From contig QQVO01000004.1 of the NCBI GenBank assembly GCA_003388505.1, positions 62,001 to 126,000 of the forward strand: DNA of 64,000 bases, read 5' to 3'. This DNA is from Planctomycetota bacterium. GTDB lineage: Bacteria; Planctomycetota; Planctomycetia; Planctomycetales; Planctomycetaceae. Position numbers and translations under genes: made by a program. The stretch's first letter is position 1. Each line of letters opens with the position of its first letter. The notes beneath the pieces were generated by a model. That model ran no database searches. It was given only the letters and a program-made list of their open reading frames with translations, and was not told the DNA's origin. Shown one piece after another: positions 1 to 9,238 of this stretch.

Positions 1-129
1 TCGATCATCGCGATTATCGTCCCGGGCCGGACTGAGCAGTGGTTCTTCAAGCTGCAGGGAACAACGGCGGCCGTCGAGGCGGAGCGGGAACGCTTCGATG
101 CGTTTGTCGAGTCGATCCATTTTGAGTAG
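1..129 (+). CDS. C-terminal end of an uncharacterised protein (5' truncated by the window)
   Basis: The first 42 codons are open in frame 1 and end in TAG. The tail contains QWFFKLQGTTAAVEAE followed by FDAFVESIHF. I recall this ending (W-F-x-K-L-x-G, a charged helix, then F-x-x-F-x-x-S-I-x-F) in planctomycete proteins of unknown function located near cytochrome c biogenesis genes. It lies 124 bp upstream of the ResB-CcsA fusion on the same strand. The start and any signal peptide are outside the window, so no function is assigned. Confidence 0.6.
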   Translation, partial: SIIAIIVPGRTEQWFFKLQGTTAAVEAERERFDAFVESIHFE

Positions 130-141
130 CCGGGCAGCGAA

Positions 142-169
142 CATAGAGCATAGAGCAGAGGTCAGAGGT
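142..169. repeat. Four tandem heptamer units (period 7)
   Basis: The stretch reads CATAGAG twice and then CAGAGGT twice, with an exact 7-bp period over 28 bp. It lies just after the stop of the truncated gene. A second period-7 tract follows at 204-231. Neither is in a plausible reading frame. Confidence 0.6.
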
Positions 170-203
170 TATGAGATTGCTCGTATGAACGATCCGACCG
201 ATC

Positions 204-231
204 ACTGACAACCGACAACCAGGAACGACAA
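204..231. repeat. Degenerate heptamer repeat (ACTGACA-like units)
   Basis: Four consecutive 7-mers (ACTGACA, ACCGACA, ACCAGGA, ACGACAA) share an ACnnACA pattern. They end 22 bp before the start of the cytochrome c biogenesis gene, so they lie in its 5' leader or promoter region. Confidence 0.5.
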
Positions 232-253
232 CCCCACACTTGGGGGAGCGATT

Positions 254-3200
254 ATGGCAACCACCACGAGACCGGAAACGACTTCGCGCCAGCCGGCTGA
301 CGAAGGGGGCTTTCTCGATGCGCCGGGAGATGCGGTGCCGGGGACGTACTCCGTTTCCGAACCGGTGCGGAGGGCGCTGAAGCCCCTGGCTTCGCTCAAG
401 TTGACGGTCGTCCTGTTTGCGTTGTCGATCTTCATCGTCCTGGCGGGCACACTCGCGCAGGTCGAGAAAGACATCTGGGACGTCATCAACGAATACTTCC
501 GCGTCGACTTTGCGCACATCACTCAGCAAAGCTTCCCGTGGATCAATTTCGGTGCGTTTTTCACGTGGATCGACGTGCAGCTCTTTTTCCCGGTTTCGTT
601 TTTCCCGTCGCGGCCCGACCTGCCCGACTGGCTCGGGTTCCCCTTCCCCAAGGGCTGGCTGATCGGCGCGGTGATGATGCTGAACCTGTTCGCGGCGCAC
701 ACCGTGCGGTTCAAGGTGCAGGCTTCCGGGATGCGGCTGTTGACGGGTTGCGGCGTGCTGGTGTTGGGAGCGATCGTGACGACGCTCGTGATTGCGGGCG
801 GCAGCGGGGCGGGCGGCTTCACGGGTGACACGCTCATCAGCTACGGCATGCTGTGGAAACTGATGCAACTCAGTCTGCTGGCGCTGCTGGCCGGTTGCGT
901 GTACGGCGTTGTGGCTCTGAGTCGTGAACGGTCCGGTCTGCGGTGGCTGCTGGGAATCTGCGGAGCGTTGCTGGCAGTCGCGCTCTATTTCAGTTGGGCG
1001 TACGCCTCCGGCATCGACGATTCGTCGATGCGGATTCTCTACCAACTCGTAAAGGGGACGCTAGCGGGCCTGGTGCTGCTGGCCGGTTGCGTGATGGTAT
1101 TTCGCAAGCGGGCCGGCATTGTGCTGTTGCACGGCGGCATCGGGCTGATGATGGTCAGCGAAGTGGTGGTCGGCGTGCAGGCGACCGAAGCGCGGATGCA
1201 AATCGAAGAAGGTCAGTCTTCGAACTTCGTGGAGGACATCAACACGTCGGAACTCGCGTTCGTCACCGACGCGGACGAAGGCGAACAGCGGCACATTGTC
1301 GTTCCCGAGCGATTGCTCAAAGCGGGAGAAACGATTTCGAGCGACGAACTCCCGGTGGATGTCGAGGTTCTGCAGTTCATGCGGAACTCTGACATCGTTC
1401 CACTGCGGCGAGCGCCGGATGGCCTGGAGAATCCGGCCACCGCTGGTGTCGGCACGGCGAATGTCGCCGTCGAGAAGAAGCCGGTGACGGGGATGGAGAG
1501 CGAAGTGAATCTTCCCTCCGCGTACGTCACGCTCCGTGAAAAGGAGACCGGCCGAGAACTGGGAACCTACCTCGTCAGCGCCGCGCTGGACATGTTCGAT
1601 CTCGACTGGAATTACCAGACGGTGAACGTCGACGGCGTCGAATACAAGCTGAACCTGCGGTTTGAGCGGTCGTACAAGCCTTACGTTGTCACTCTCAAGA
1701 ATGTGGAGAAGGAAGACTACATCGGCACCGACACGCCGCGCGACTATTCGTCGTACATCAGCCTGAAGGATGAATCACGCGGCGAGGAACGGTCGACGAT
1801 TCACATCTGGATGAATAATCCGTTGCGTTACGCAGGGGAGACGTTCTACCAGAGCAGTTATACGCCGGCGAATGCCGTGTATGAGGGGTCGAAGGAATGG
1901 ACGTCCCTGCAGGTCGTCAAGAACAGCGGCTGGATGATCCCCTACGTGGGGTGCATGATCGTGCTGGTCGGGATGTGCGCCCAGTTCTGCCTGACGCTGT
2001 TGAGGTTTCTGCAGCGAAGGACAAGGGAGGCAGAGCAGGCGGCGATTCCGGCTGCGGCTGAGGAGTTCCGTAAGGAAAGCAACAAGGCCCGTAAACGGAG
2101 AGCGTCCCGCGAGAGCACGGGAATTGAGATTCCGGATCATCTGGGTGGCGGAAGCATTGCACTCGGGGCGCTGATTGCGCCCGCCGTGGTGGTGACGCTG
2201 GCCGCCGCGTTCCTGCTACATAAAGCCCAGCCGGCGGAGTCGAAGAAGGGGGAATTGGATCTGGCGGCGTTCGGCCGGGTTCCGGTCGTGGACGACGGCC
2301 GGCCGAAGCCGATTGACACGCTGGCTCGAAACAGCCTGTTGCAGATTTCCGACGCGCAGAGTTTTCGCGGCCGGATGGACGAGCGGACGCTCAAGAAGAA
2401 CTGGCCGGAGATTCGCGAAGAGATTGCCGATGAGTGGGACGAAGTCGACGTCGACGACCTCTCCGACTTCGAGGGCCGACTCGCCGATCTGCCGGAAGTC
2501 GCCGCCGTTATCGAAGATCTCACGGGTGCAGACCGGCAGGCGATTGAAGACCAGATCTACCAGGCGACGTCGGAAAAGCTTCCTGCCGTCCGCTGGCTGC
2601 TCGACGTGATCGCTGCTCCGCAGGTCGCGATGCAGCACCGGGTGTTCAAGATTGAGAGTCTCGAACTGCAGGCGACGCTCGGTTTGCCCCGGCGTCAAAG
2701 GTTCCGCTACGCGTACGAGGAATTCGAGCCTGGGCTGACGGCGTTTTTCGAGGAACTGGCGGAAGCGGGCCGCGTGCGCGAGGAAGAGGGGGACGAGGCC
2801 CTTTCCGCTTACCAGCGAAAACTGGTCGAGTTTCGGCAGAAGCTGGGAGTTCAGGAGGAACTGCTGAAGGCGTTCAGCATTCCGAACCTGCCCGACATCC
2901 CGACGCCGGAGGAACTGGAGTCGAATCCCGCGCGGGTCGAGCAGTTTCGCGGCGACCTGATGGCTGCGCTCGCCGAGTCCGACCGCTTGGAAGCGGAGGG
3001 CCTGCCATTGAGCGTTCCGGTTGCGACTGAACGGGAAGAGAGCGACGAAGAACGAACGGCCCAGTGGTTCCCCTATTCGACGGCGATGATGCGGGCGTTT
3101 CTGCAGGCGCAGATCATGGGTGAACGGCCGCCCAAACCGACCTTGAGTGTCCACGAGATCATTCTGGCGTACGCCGAGGGTGAGCCCGAGGCGTTCAACG

Positions 3201-4399
3201 ACGCCGTGAAGGACCATCAGAAGTTGATCGCCGGAATGAATCTCCCCGATCTGAATCTGAACAAGATCGACCGGGAGGCGTACTTCAACCACACCGCTCC
3301 GTTCTACTGGTGTGCCGTGCTGTACGTGTTCGGGTTCATTCTGACGGCGGCAAGCTGGCTGGGGTTCCGGAGGCCGCTCGGCTGGTCCGCCTTCGCATTG
3401 ATGGCCCTGACCTTTCTGGTGCACACGATCGCAATCATCGCGAGAATCTACATTTCGGGACGGCCGCCGGTGACGAATCTCTATTCGTCGGCCGTCTTCA
3501 TCGGCTGGGCGGCGGTCCTGCTCGGGCTGGGACTCGAAGTCGTCTACCGGCTGGGCGTCGGCAACGTCATCGCATCGGTGGCCGGGTTCATCACGCTCGG
3601 CATCGCGCACCTGTTGGCGGGCGACGGTGACACGTTCACCGTTCTGCAGGCGGTCCTCGACACGCAGTTCTGGCTGGCCACGCACGTCGTCACGGTCACG
3701 CTGGGATACGCGACGACCTATGTGGCCGGGTTGCTCGGTCTGAGTTACCTGATAGGAAACGCACCTCCTCGGCATATCATCGCTCAAACCTTGCTTTGGA
3801 CGCCTGTGGGATGCTGGTTGCTGCCGGATTTTCTGGCGCATCAGTTTGGTATTCCGGGTTTTGTGACACTGACGTTTCTGTTGCTGATCGGCGTCGGAAT
3901 CATTGCCGGAGTCGTACTTGTCGAACGCCGAATTGGATTCGCAAGAACGTCGCTGCTGGTCAGCAAGAATCTGACGCGCATGACCTATGGGGCCCTCTGC
4001 TTCTCGATCCTGTTCAGTTTCGTCGGGACCGTCCTCGGCGGGCTGTGGGCGGATGATTCGTGGGGGCGGTTTTGGGGCTGGGATCCGAAGGAGAACGGCG
4101 CGTTGATCATCGTGTTGTGGAACGCGCTCGTGCTGCACGCCCGCTGGGGTGGCATGGTCAAGGATCGCGGACTGGCGGTGCTGGCGGTGCTCGGCAACAT
4201 CTGCGTGAGCTGGTCTTGGTTCGGTGTGAACGAACTGGGCGTCGGGCTGCACTCCTACGGCTTCACGGAAGGGGTGCTGATGGTGCTGGGACTGTACTGC
4301 CTGTCGCAACTGCTGATCGCCGGGATGGGCTGCGTCCCGAAAGACCTGTGGTGGAGCCATACGGCTCGGAAGGCAGGGGCCGAGGGTGGTTCGGCATGA
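254..4399 (+). CDS. ccsBA: ResB-CcsA fusion, cytochrome c biogenesis (heme export/ligation) protein
   Basis: This is a 1381-residue membrane protein. Residues ~45-330 form a ResB-type N-terminal part with the hydrophobic helix ending in IVLAGTLAQ and further TM helices, followed by a large extracytoplasmic ResB domain and a helix near residue 560. A second hydrophobic segment near 645 precedes a long hydrophilic acidic stretch (~660-1010). The C-terminal third is a multi-TM CcsA/CcmF-type heme handling domain. It carries the tryptophan-rich motif FWGWDPKENGALI near residue 1275, flanked by candidate heme-ligand histidines in THVVTV and GLHSYG. CcsBA proteins carry heme across the membrane and attach it to apocytochrome c (system II). 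The hydrophilic insert between the halves is longer than in classical fusions. The ATG start has a GGGGGAG tract upstream. Identification is secure; the role of the insert is unknown. Confidence 0.93.
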   Translation: MATTTRPETTSRQPADEGGFLDAPGDAVPGTYSVSEPVRRALKPLASLKLTVVLFALSIFIVLAGTLAQVEKDIWDVINEYFRVDFAHITQQSFPWINFGAFFTWIDVQLFFPVSFFPSRPDLPDWLGFPFPKGWLIGAVMMLNLFAAHTVRFKVQASGMRLLTGCGVLVLGAIVTTLVIAGGSGAGGFTGDTLISYGMLWKLMQLSLLALLAGCVYGVVALSRERSGLRWLLGICGALLAVALYFSWAYASGIDDSSMRILYQLVKGTLAGLVLLAGCVMVFRKRAGIVLLHGGIGLMMVSEVVVGVQATEARMQIEEGQSSNFVEDINTSELAFVTDADEGEQRHIVVPERLLKAGETISSDELPVDVEVLQFMRNSDIVPLRRAPDGLENPATAGVGTANVAVEKKPVTGMESEVNLPSAYVTLREKETGRELGTYLVSAALDMFDLDWNYQTVNVDGVEYKLNLRFERSYKPYVVTLKNVEKEDYIGTDTPRDYSSYISLKDESRGEERSTIHIWMNNPLRYAGETFYQSSYTPANAVYEGSKEWTSLQVVKNSGWMIPYVGCMIVLVGMCAQFCLTLLRFLQRRTREAEQAAIPAAAEEFRKESNKARKRRASRESTGIEIPDHLGGGSIALGALIAPAVVVTLAAAFLLHKAQPAESKKGELDLAAFGRVPVVDDGRPKPIDTLARNSLLQISDAQSFRGRMDERTLKKNWPEIREEIADEWDEVDVDDLSDFEGRLADLPEVAAVIEDLTGADRQAIEDQIYQATSEKLPAVRWLLDVIAAPQVAMQHRVFKIESLELQATLGLPRRQRFRYAYEEFEPGLTAFFEELAEAGRVREEEGDEALSAYQRKLVEFRQKLGVQEELLKAFSIPNLPDIPTPEELESNPARVEQFRGDLMAALAESDRLEAEGLPLSVPVATEREESDEERTAQWFPYSTAMMRAFLQAQIMGERPPKPTLSVHEIILAYAEGEPEAFNDAVKDHQKLIAGMNLPDLNLNKIDREAYFNHTAPFYWCAVLYVFGFILTAASWLGFRRPLGWSAFALMALTFLVHTIAIIARIYISGRPPVTNLYSSAVFIGWAAVLLGLGLEVVYRLGVGNVIASVAGFITLGIAHLLAGDGDTFTVLQAVLDTQFWLATHVVTVTLGYATTYVAGLLGLSYLIGNAPPRHIIAQTLLWTPVGCWLLPDFLAHQFGIPGFVTLTFLLLIGVGIIAGVVLVERRIGFARTSLLVSKNLTRMTYGALCFSILFSFVGTVLGGLWADDSWGRFWGWDPKENGALIIVLWNALVLHARWGGMVKDRGLAVLAVLGNICVSWSWFGVNELGVGLHSYGFTEGVLMVLGLYCLSQLLIAGMGCVPKDLWWSHTARKAGAEGGSA

Positions 4400-4439
4400 G
4401 GGTGGAGGAGAGGGAGCGGAAGTCGGAGCGGTTCTCGAC

Positions 4440-4468
4440 TTTTCAATGACGTGGGGCCCGCGTATACT
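4440..4468 (+). promoter_or_regulatory. Candidate sigma70-type promoter for the 34-residue basic protein
   Basis: A good -10 hexamer TATACT (4463-4468) lies 48 bp before the small gene's ATG. The -35 region at 17-bp spacing (TTTTCA, 4440-4445) is weak. The position, between the ccsBA stop and a gene with its own terminator, makes an independent promoter plausible. Confidence 0.35.
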
Positions 4469-4515
4469 TCTTGGCCTGAAGCCTGTATTGCGATTGAGAC
4501 GAAAGTGAGTCAGTG

Positions 4516-4620
4516 ATGGCGAAGAACGGACGAAAACTGAAGAAAGCCAACCACGGCAAGCGGCCGGCCAGTTCCAAGGCGCGTCGCCTCAAGCGGGCGC
4601 ACATCAAGACCGGTCGCTGA
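4516..4620 (+). CDS. 34-residue highly basic protein, putative ribosome- or RNA-associated
   Basis: ATG at 4516 opens a 34-codon frame beginning MAKNGRKLKKANHGKRP and ending RAHIKTGR. Fourteen of 34 residues are Lys or Arg and there is no acidic residue, a composition like the smallest ribosomal proteins. An intrinsic terminator lies 25 bp after the stop and a TATACT box lies upstream, so it looks like a monocistronic gene. I recall nearly identical short proteins in other planctomycetes, all unnamed. Nucleic-acid or ribosome binding is inferred from charge only. It is shorter than many gene-calling cut-offs. Confidence 0.75.
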   Translation: MAKNGRKLKKANHGKRPASSKARRLKRAHIKTGR

Positions 4621-4645
4621 TCGCCGCATTCCTGCAAACGATTCA

Positions 4646-4677
4646 CCCTCGCAGACCGATGTCCGCGAGGGTTTTTC
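4646..4677 (+). terminator. Rho-independent terminator
   Basis: CCCTCGC (4646-4652) pairs perfectly with GCGAGGG (4665-4671) across a 12-nt loop and is followed directly by TTTTT. It ends the transcript of the 34-residue basic protein. Confidence 0.85.
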
Positions 4678-4761
4678 GTTGCGCAGAGCGCGCGATTCGG
4701 AGAGCCGTCTCCCTGATCACACCGAATTCGCTTACCACAGCATCGGGGCAGCGACGAAAGG

Positions 4762-4894
4762 CTCACGCAGAGACGCCAAGGCGCAGTGGATTCGTAGTTT
4801 CAATGCTCGCAGAATGAGGATGTGGATTGAATCATGGCTCAGTTCCGGTGTCCGTCCAAACGCTTCTCTCTGCGTCTCCGCGCCTCCGCGAGAG
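4762..4894. repeat. Inverted-repeat element, copy A (arms 4762-4790 and 4866-4894)
   Basis: The left arm contains CACGCAGAGACGCC and the right arm read on the minus strand contains CGCGGAGACGCAGAG. The arms are imperfect inverted copies around a ~75-bp core. The same arm consensus (CGCAAAG-type units) occurs around 8326-8542. The 330-bp gap between the terminator and the ATPase gene holds this element and nothing else I recognise. Confidence 0.5.
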
Positions 4895-5009
4895 ACCAAT
4901 GACAGTCCGTTCCGCGGGCTCTGTTTCCTTCGTTTTGGGTCGTCCGATAGGATCGAATGGATGTCGCCAGGCGGCGGCGTCGGCGGGATTCGGAACTCCA
5001 ACCGTTTAG

Positions 5010-6458
5010 ATGTCTTCAATGAACTCACCTGACAAGAACCTCCCCGCGACACTTGGTGAACTCCGGGCCCGCGGCTACGAGCCGACGCCGGTCAAGCTGG
5101 AGATGCGGCGCAATCTGATCCGCAAGCTGGAAGCGGGCGACGACTTGTTTCCCGGCATTCTGGGATACGACGAGACTGTGATTCCGGAGATCACCAACGC
5201 GGTGCTCTCGCGGCATGACATGCTCTTTCTCGGCCTGCGGGGCCAGGGCAAGACGCGGATGCTGCGGATGCTCACCGGTCTGCTGGATGAGTTCGTGCCG
5301 GTGGTTGAAGGTTCGGAGATTCACGACGATCCGCTGGCGCCGGTGTCGCGGTATGCGCGCGATCTGGTTGAACAGCGGGGCGATGACATGCCGGTTGCGT
5401 GGATCGGCCGGGATGAGCGGTATCACGAGAAACTGGCAACGCCAGACGTGACGATCGCTGACCTGATCGGCGAGGTGGATCTCATCAAACATGCGGAGGG
5501 ACGGCATCTTTCCAGCGAAGACGTGATGCACTTCGGGCTCATTCCGCGGAGCCATCGCGGTATCTTCTGCATGAACGAACTGCCAGACCTTTCTCCCAAG
5601 ATCCAGGTCGGGCTGTTCAACGTGCTGGAGGAGCGGGACATCCAGATCCGGGGATTCACGGTGCGGCTGCCGCTCGACTTGTGCATGGTGTTCTCGGCGA
5701 ACCCCGAGGACTACACGAATCGCGGACGGATCGTCACGCCGCTGAAGGACCGTATCGGTTCGGTGGTTCGCACGCATTACCCGCTCTCCAGGGACATCGG
5801 CGCGCGGATTACGGAGGAGAACGCCTGGACCGACCGGGGCGGGGCCGGGCGAGTGGCTGTGCCTCACTTTTTGCAGGAGGTTATAGAGGAAACGAGCCGC
5901 CTGGCGCGGACGAGTCCGCATGTCAATCACGCGTCGGGCGTGTCAGTGCGGATGTCGATCGCCAATTACGAGAATCTGGTGTCGAATGCCGAGCGGCGGG
6001 GCATCCTGGCCTCGGAGAACCCGGTCGTGGCGCGGCCGAGCGATCTGGGATTCGCTGCGGCCAGTTCACGCGGCAAGCTGGAACTTGCGATGAGTGAAGA
6101 GGCGGGGGATGAAGACCGGTTGATTGAGCGGATCGTCGAAGAGGCCGTGAAGACGGTGTTTGACGAACACCTGCAGACGGGACAGTTCGACCGCGTGACG
6201 GAGTTTTTCGAGTCGGGGAACCGGCTGAAGATTTCGGACGGGGAGTCGACCGCAGCGCTGCTGGAACAGATCGACGGAATACGGGGGTTTCGCAAGCAGG
6301 TGGATCGCATCGCGGCGGAACTGGAACCGGAACTCGCCGCGGGAGAGACGGCAGCCGGAACGCAGGCGGCCGTTGCGGAACTGATACTCGACGGGCTGTA
6401 TGCTCACAACCGGATCAACAAGCGGTCGCGGCGGGCTGGCGTGACCTACGGGGCGTGA
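5010..6458 (+). CDS. MoxR/magnesium-chelatase-type AAA+ ATPase
   Basis: This 482-residue protein has a Walker A GLRGQGKT at residues 75-82. A Walker B/sensor region includes GIFCMNELPDLSPKIQ, then VFSANPEDYTNRGR and LKDRIGSVVRTHYPL. This order is typical of ChlI/MoxR AAA+ proteins, which remodel client proteins and usually work with a von Willebrand factor A partner. No VWA gene is adjacent; the nearest VWA protein in the window is at 54-56.6 kb and belongs to another class. It is unlikely to act in chlorophyll synthesis, as no other such genes are here. ATG at 5010 is used; the next Met is at 5019. Confidence 0.85.
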   Translation: MSSMNSPDKNLPATLGELRARGYEPTPVKLEMRRNLIRKLEAGDDLFPGILGYDETVIPEITNAVLSRHDMLFLGLRGQGKTRMLRMLTGLLDEFVPVVEGSEIHDDPLAPVSRYARDLVEQRGDDMPVAWIGRDERYHEKLATPDVTIADLIGEVDLIKHAEGRHLSSEDVMHFGLIPRSHRGIFCMNELPDLSPKIQVGLFNVLEERDIQIRGFTVRLPLDLCMVFSANPEDYTNRGRIVTPLKDRIGSVVRTHYPLSRDIGARITEENAWTDRGGAGRVAVPHFLQEVIEETSRLARTSPHVNHASGVSVRMSIANYENLVSNAERRGILASENPVVARPSDLGFAAASSRGKLELAMSEEAGDEDRLIERIVEEAVKTVFDEHLQTGQFDRVTEFFESGNRLKISDGESTAALLEQIDGIRGFRKQVDRIAAELEPELAAGETAAGTQAAVAELILDGLYAHNRINKRSRRAGVTYGA

Positions 6459-6603
6459 TGCGAGGCACGACCCGAACGGGCCGCGGATGAGGCAGGTTTG
6501 GCGGATTGTCACGGATCGAGAGATGGATTTCGGCCGTGAGGATTCGACCACGCAGAATGATGCCCGTGCTACGATCGGGCGGCGTTGTGCGAATGATGAG
6601 CGT

Positions 6604-8169
6604 CTACGACTTGTCGTCGGACTTCTTTTTTGGCGATTTGCTGCCTTCCGGGCGCAGCAGCGGGAAGAAGATGACGTCGCGGATGGTGCGGCTGTCGGTG
6701 AGGAGCATGACGAGCCGGTCGATGCCGATGCCCAGGCCTCCCGCCGGCGGCATGCCGACCTTCAGGGCGCGGATGAAGTCGTGGTCCATTTTGGCCATTG
6801 AGTCTTCTTCCGCCAAGCCCTCGAGTTGCGTCAGGAACAGTTCCTCCTGCAGGCGGGGGTCGTTGAGTTCGGTGTAGGCGTTGGCGATCTCCATCCCCTG
6901 GATGAACAGTTCGAAGCGTTCGGCGACGGTCGAGTCGGACTGTTTCCGCTTGGTGAGGGGACAGAGCGAAGCGGGGTAGTCGATGCAGAAGAGCGGTCCG
7001 GTCAATTGCGGCTCGACCAGTTCCTCGAAGAGTTCGCTGACGATGACGTCGTGGTGGACGTCGCCCGACTCCATGGCTGCAATCAGATCTCGCGGCAGGC
7101 CCCCCTGCCCTGCCACAGTCCGCGCCTGTTCGCGGACTGCGGCTTCATCGTGCATGTCGCAACCGACGAATTCGCGAAACAGGTCGGCGTAGGTCTTCCG
7201 GGGCCAGGGGGGCGTCAGATCGATTTCATCCTCTCCCCAGGGGAGCGCGACACGATCGCCGTTCCCGTCGCTGCCCGGACTTCGCCCCAACACTTCCCAT
7301 GCGGCGTTGACGACGATGGCTTCCGTCAGGTCCATCATCGATTCGTAATCGCCATAGGCCTGGTAGGCTTCGAGCATCGTGAATTCGGGATTGTGCGTGG
7401 CGTCGATGCCTTCGTTGCGGAAGACGCGGCCGATTTCGTACACCCGCTCGACGCCGCCGACCATCAGCCGCTTGAGATGCAGTTCGAGAGCGATGCGGAG
7501 GTAGAGATCGATATCGAGCGCGTTGTGGTGCGTGGTGAACGGCCGGGCGGCGGCTCCGCCGGCGATGGCGTGCAGGACGGGCGTTTCGACCTCAATGAAC
7601 CGCTGATCGCGCAGCGTGGCGCGGACCGAATCGACGATGACGCTGCGGAGCAGCAGCTTGTCGAGGACGCCTTCGCTGTAGATCAGATCGGAGTAGCGCT
7701 GCCGCAACCGCGTTTCGACGTCTTCGATCCCGTGCCACTTTTCCGGGGGCTGGACAAGCGATTTGCAGAGGATGGTCAGCTTCTGGACGAAGACCGACTT
7801 CTCGCCGCTGTCGGTCGAACGGAGCAGGCCGTCGACGCCGATGAGGTCGCCGAGATCGAGTTGGCCCATCAGTTCCCATTGCTCTTCCGAGAGGTCGCCA
7901 CGCGAGAAGAGCAACTGGATCGAGGCGGTAGAATCTTTGACGACGTAAAACCGCAGTTTGCCCGCCTTGCGGCGGAACATAATGCGGCCGGCCACGCGAA
8001 CCGCCTCGCCGTCGACGCCGCTTTGCTCGGGGCACAGGGGAAGCACGTCGGCAATGGCGCGATGGCCGTCGAACTTCTGTCCGAACGGGTCGTGGCCCAG
8101 TTCGACGATCTTTTCCAGTTTCTGCAACCGGGCCGCTTCAAAGCGGTCGGGCTTGTTGGGTTGAGCCAT
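6604..8169 (-). CDS. lysS: Lysyl-tRNA synthetase, class II
   Basis: The 521-residue protein has full class II LysRS architecture. An N-terminal OB-fold anticodon-binding domain (residues ~55-150, with [19 protein letters not shown]) is followed by the catalytic core with motif 2 [20 protein letters not shown] and motif 3 [13 protein letters not shown] near the C terminus. It charges tRNA-Lys in the cytoplasm. The C-terminal tail is Lys/Ser rich ([12 protein letters not shown]). It is a single gene on the minus strand, separated from queE by a 391-bp gap that holds a repeat. Confidence 0.96.
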   Translation of the reverse strand: MAQPNKPDRFEAARLQKLEKIVELGHDPFGQKFDGHRAIADVLPLCPEQSGVDGEAVRVAGRIMFRRKAGKLRFYVVKDSTASIQLLFSRGDLSEEQWELMGQLDLGDLIGVDGLLRSTDSGEKSVFVQKLTILCKSLVQPPEKWHGIEDVETRLRQRYSDLIYSEGVLDKLLLRSVIVDSVRATLRDQRFIEVETPVLHAIAGGAAARPFTTHHNALDIDLYLRIALELHLKRLMVGGVERVYEIGRVFRNEGIDATHNPEFTMLEAYQAYGDYESMMDLTEAIVVNAAWEVLGRSPGSDGNGDRVALPWGEDEIDLTPPWPRKTYADLFREFVGCDMHDEAAVREQARTVAGQGGLPRDLIAAMESGDVHHDVIVSELFEELVEPQLTGPLFCIDYPASLCPLTKRKQSDSTVAERFELFIQGMEIANAYTELNDPRLQEELFLTQLEGLAEEDSMAKMDHDFIRALKVGMPPAGGLGIGIDRLVMLLTDSRTIRDVIFFPLLRPEGSKSPKKKSDDKS

Positions 8170-8325
8170 TGAGCTGAAGGTTCTGTCGAATCCTGGGGAC
8201 GATCACGGAATGCAATGCGCGTCAGCAGTGAACACTCGACCGGGCATCTTGGTTCCGGCTCCGCGCAGCGTCAATGGATGCGCACGGCAATCGCCGTAGG
8301 CCGCGTGCATCGGGTTGACGTATTT

Positions 8326-8542
8326 CAACGCAAAGACGCGAAGTCGCAAAGAGAACGCAAAGAACGCATGTGATGCTTCATTCAACAGTGCAAGGCAGAT
8401 CTCGCAGACGGAGCGATCTACTGTGCTGTTTCCCTTCCCCCATTGCCCGGTCGCTGGTTACAGACAGTCTCCCACGCTGATTCTCCCATTCGGAAGCTCG
8501 TATGTTCTTTGCGAAACTCTGCGACTTGGCGGCTTTGCGTCG
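8326..8542. repeat. Inverted-repeat element, copy B (arms 8326-8367 and 8505-8542)
   Basis: The left arm carries CGCAAAGACGCGAAGTCGCA and a second ACGCAAAGAACGC. The right arm on the minus strand reads CGCAAAGCCGCCAAGTCGCA, then TTTCGCAAAGAA. The arms match closely as inverted copies around a ~137-bp core and share their consensus with the element at 4762-4894. This fills most of the lysS-queE gap; no gene or RNA is visible in the core. Confidence 0.6.
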
Positions 8543-8560
8543 AATCCAATTCGCTATGAC

Positions 8561-9238
8561 TTAGGTTCCGCGTGTGTTGCCGAAGAGCTCGACGTGCAGC
8601 CTCGGTGACAGCTTCCAGCCGTGGGAGGCTGCCGCGTCTTTAAGCCAGGCGGCTTTTTCCTGGAGCGGGCCGGGTTCGATCGCCTGGGGCATGAGGTAGA
8701 CGCGTCTCGAGTCGGCCTCGGGAAACTCCGAGAGATATTCTTCGACCTCGGTGACGTCGCCGGGAGCGTCGATCACGAATTTGAACTGGTAGTCGTATTT
8801 GTGGATCAGCCGGCGAATGACCTCCGGGCGGTGGCGTCGTTGATCGTGACGGTCTTCCCAGTTGGTGCCGACAGGAGTTGAGTTTGCCAGCTTGGGGCTG
8901 ATCGACATCAATGCGGCGGAGACGGGCTGATCGGCCGTGCCGGCCGTTTCGATCGTGACGAAATGTCCATCGGCGGCGAGTTGCCTTGTGAGCGGCACGA
9001 CGTCGGGGATCAGCAGCGGCTCCCCGCCGGTGACGACGACGTGTTCGCAGTCGAATCCGCGCACTTTGCTCAACAGGCTGTCGACCGACCGCTCCTCCCC
9101 CTCGGGTTCCCACGACGTGTAGGGTGTGTCGCACCACCGGCAGCGCAGGTTGCAACCGCTCGTGCGGACGAACACGCTCGGCACGCCGGCGAAGCGGCCT
9201 TCTCCCTGAATCGAATGGAAGACTTCGGCGATCAGCAT
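8561..9238 (-). CDS. queE: 7-carboxy-7-deazaguanine synthase (radical SAM)
   Basis: The 225-residue protein starts MLIAEVFHSIQGEG, the hallmark of QueE. The radical SAM Cx3Cx2C cluster-binding motif CNLRCRWCDTPYTSW follows and then VVVTGGEPLL. QueE converts 6-carboxy-tetrahydropterin to CDG in the queuosine/preQ0 pathway. No queC, queD or queF neighbours are present. Its start is divergent from the rbfA-like gene, with ~170 bp between them. Confidence 0.93.
   Translation of the reverse strand: MLIAEVFHSIQGEGRFAGVPSVFVRTSGCNLRCRWCDTPYTSWEPEGEERSVDSLLSKVRGFDCEHVVVTGGEPLLIPDVVPLTRQLAADGHFVTIETAGTADQPVSAALMSISPKLANSTPVGTNWEDRHDQRRHRPEVIRRLIHKYDYQFKFVIDAPGDVTEVEEYLSEFPEADSRRVYLMPQAIEPGPLQEKAAWLKDAAASHGWKLSPRLHVELFGNTRGT

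Noticed and set aside
2216-4360. Long open frame (714 codons) antisense to the ccsBA gene
   Set aside because: It is a GC-bias shadow: composition is Arg/Gln/His/Pro-rich with no domain, and it is fully covered by a strongly identified gene on the other strand.
4755-4905. CRISPR-like repeats suggested by repeated CGCAGAGACGC words
   Set aside because: Only two inverted arms occur, with no regular spacer spacing, and no cas genes are present.
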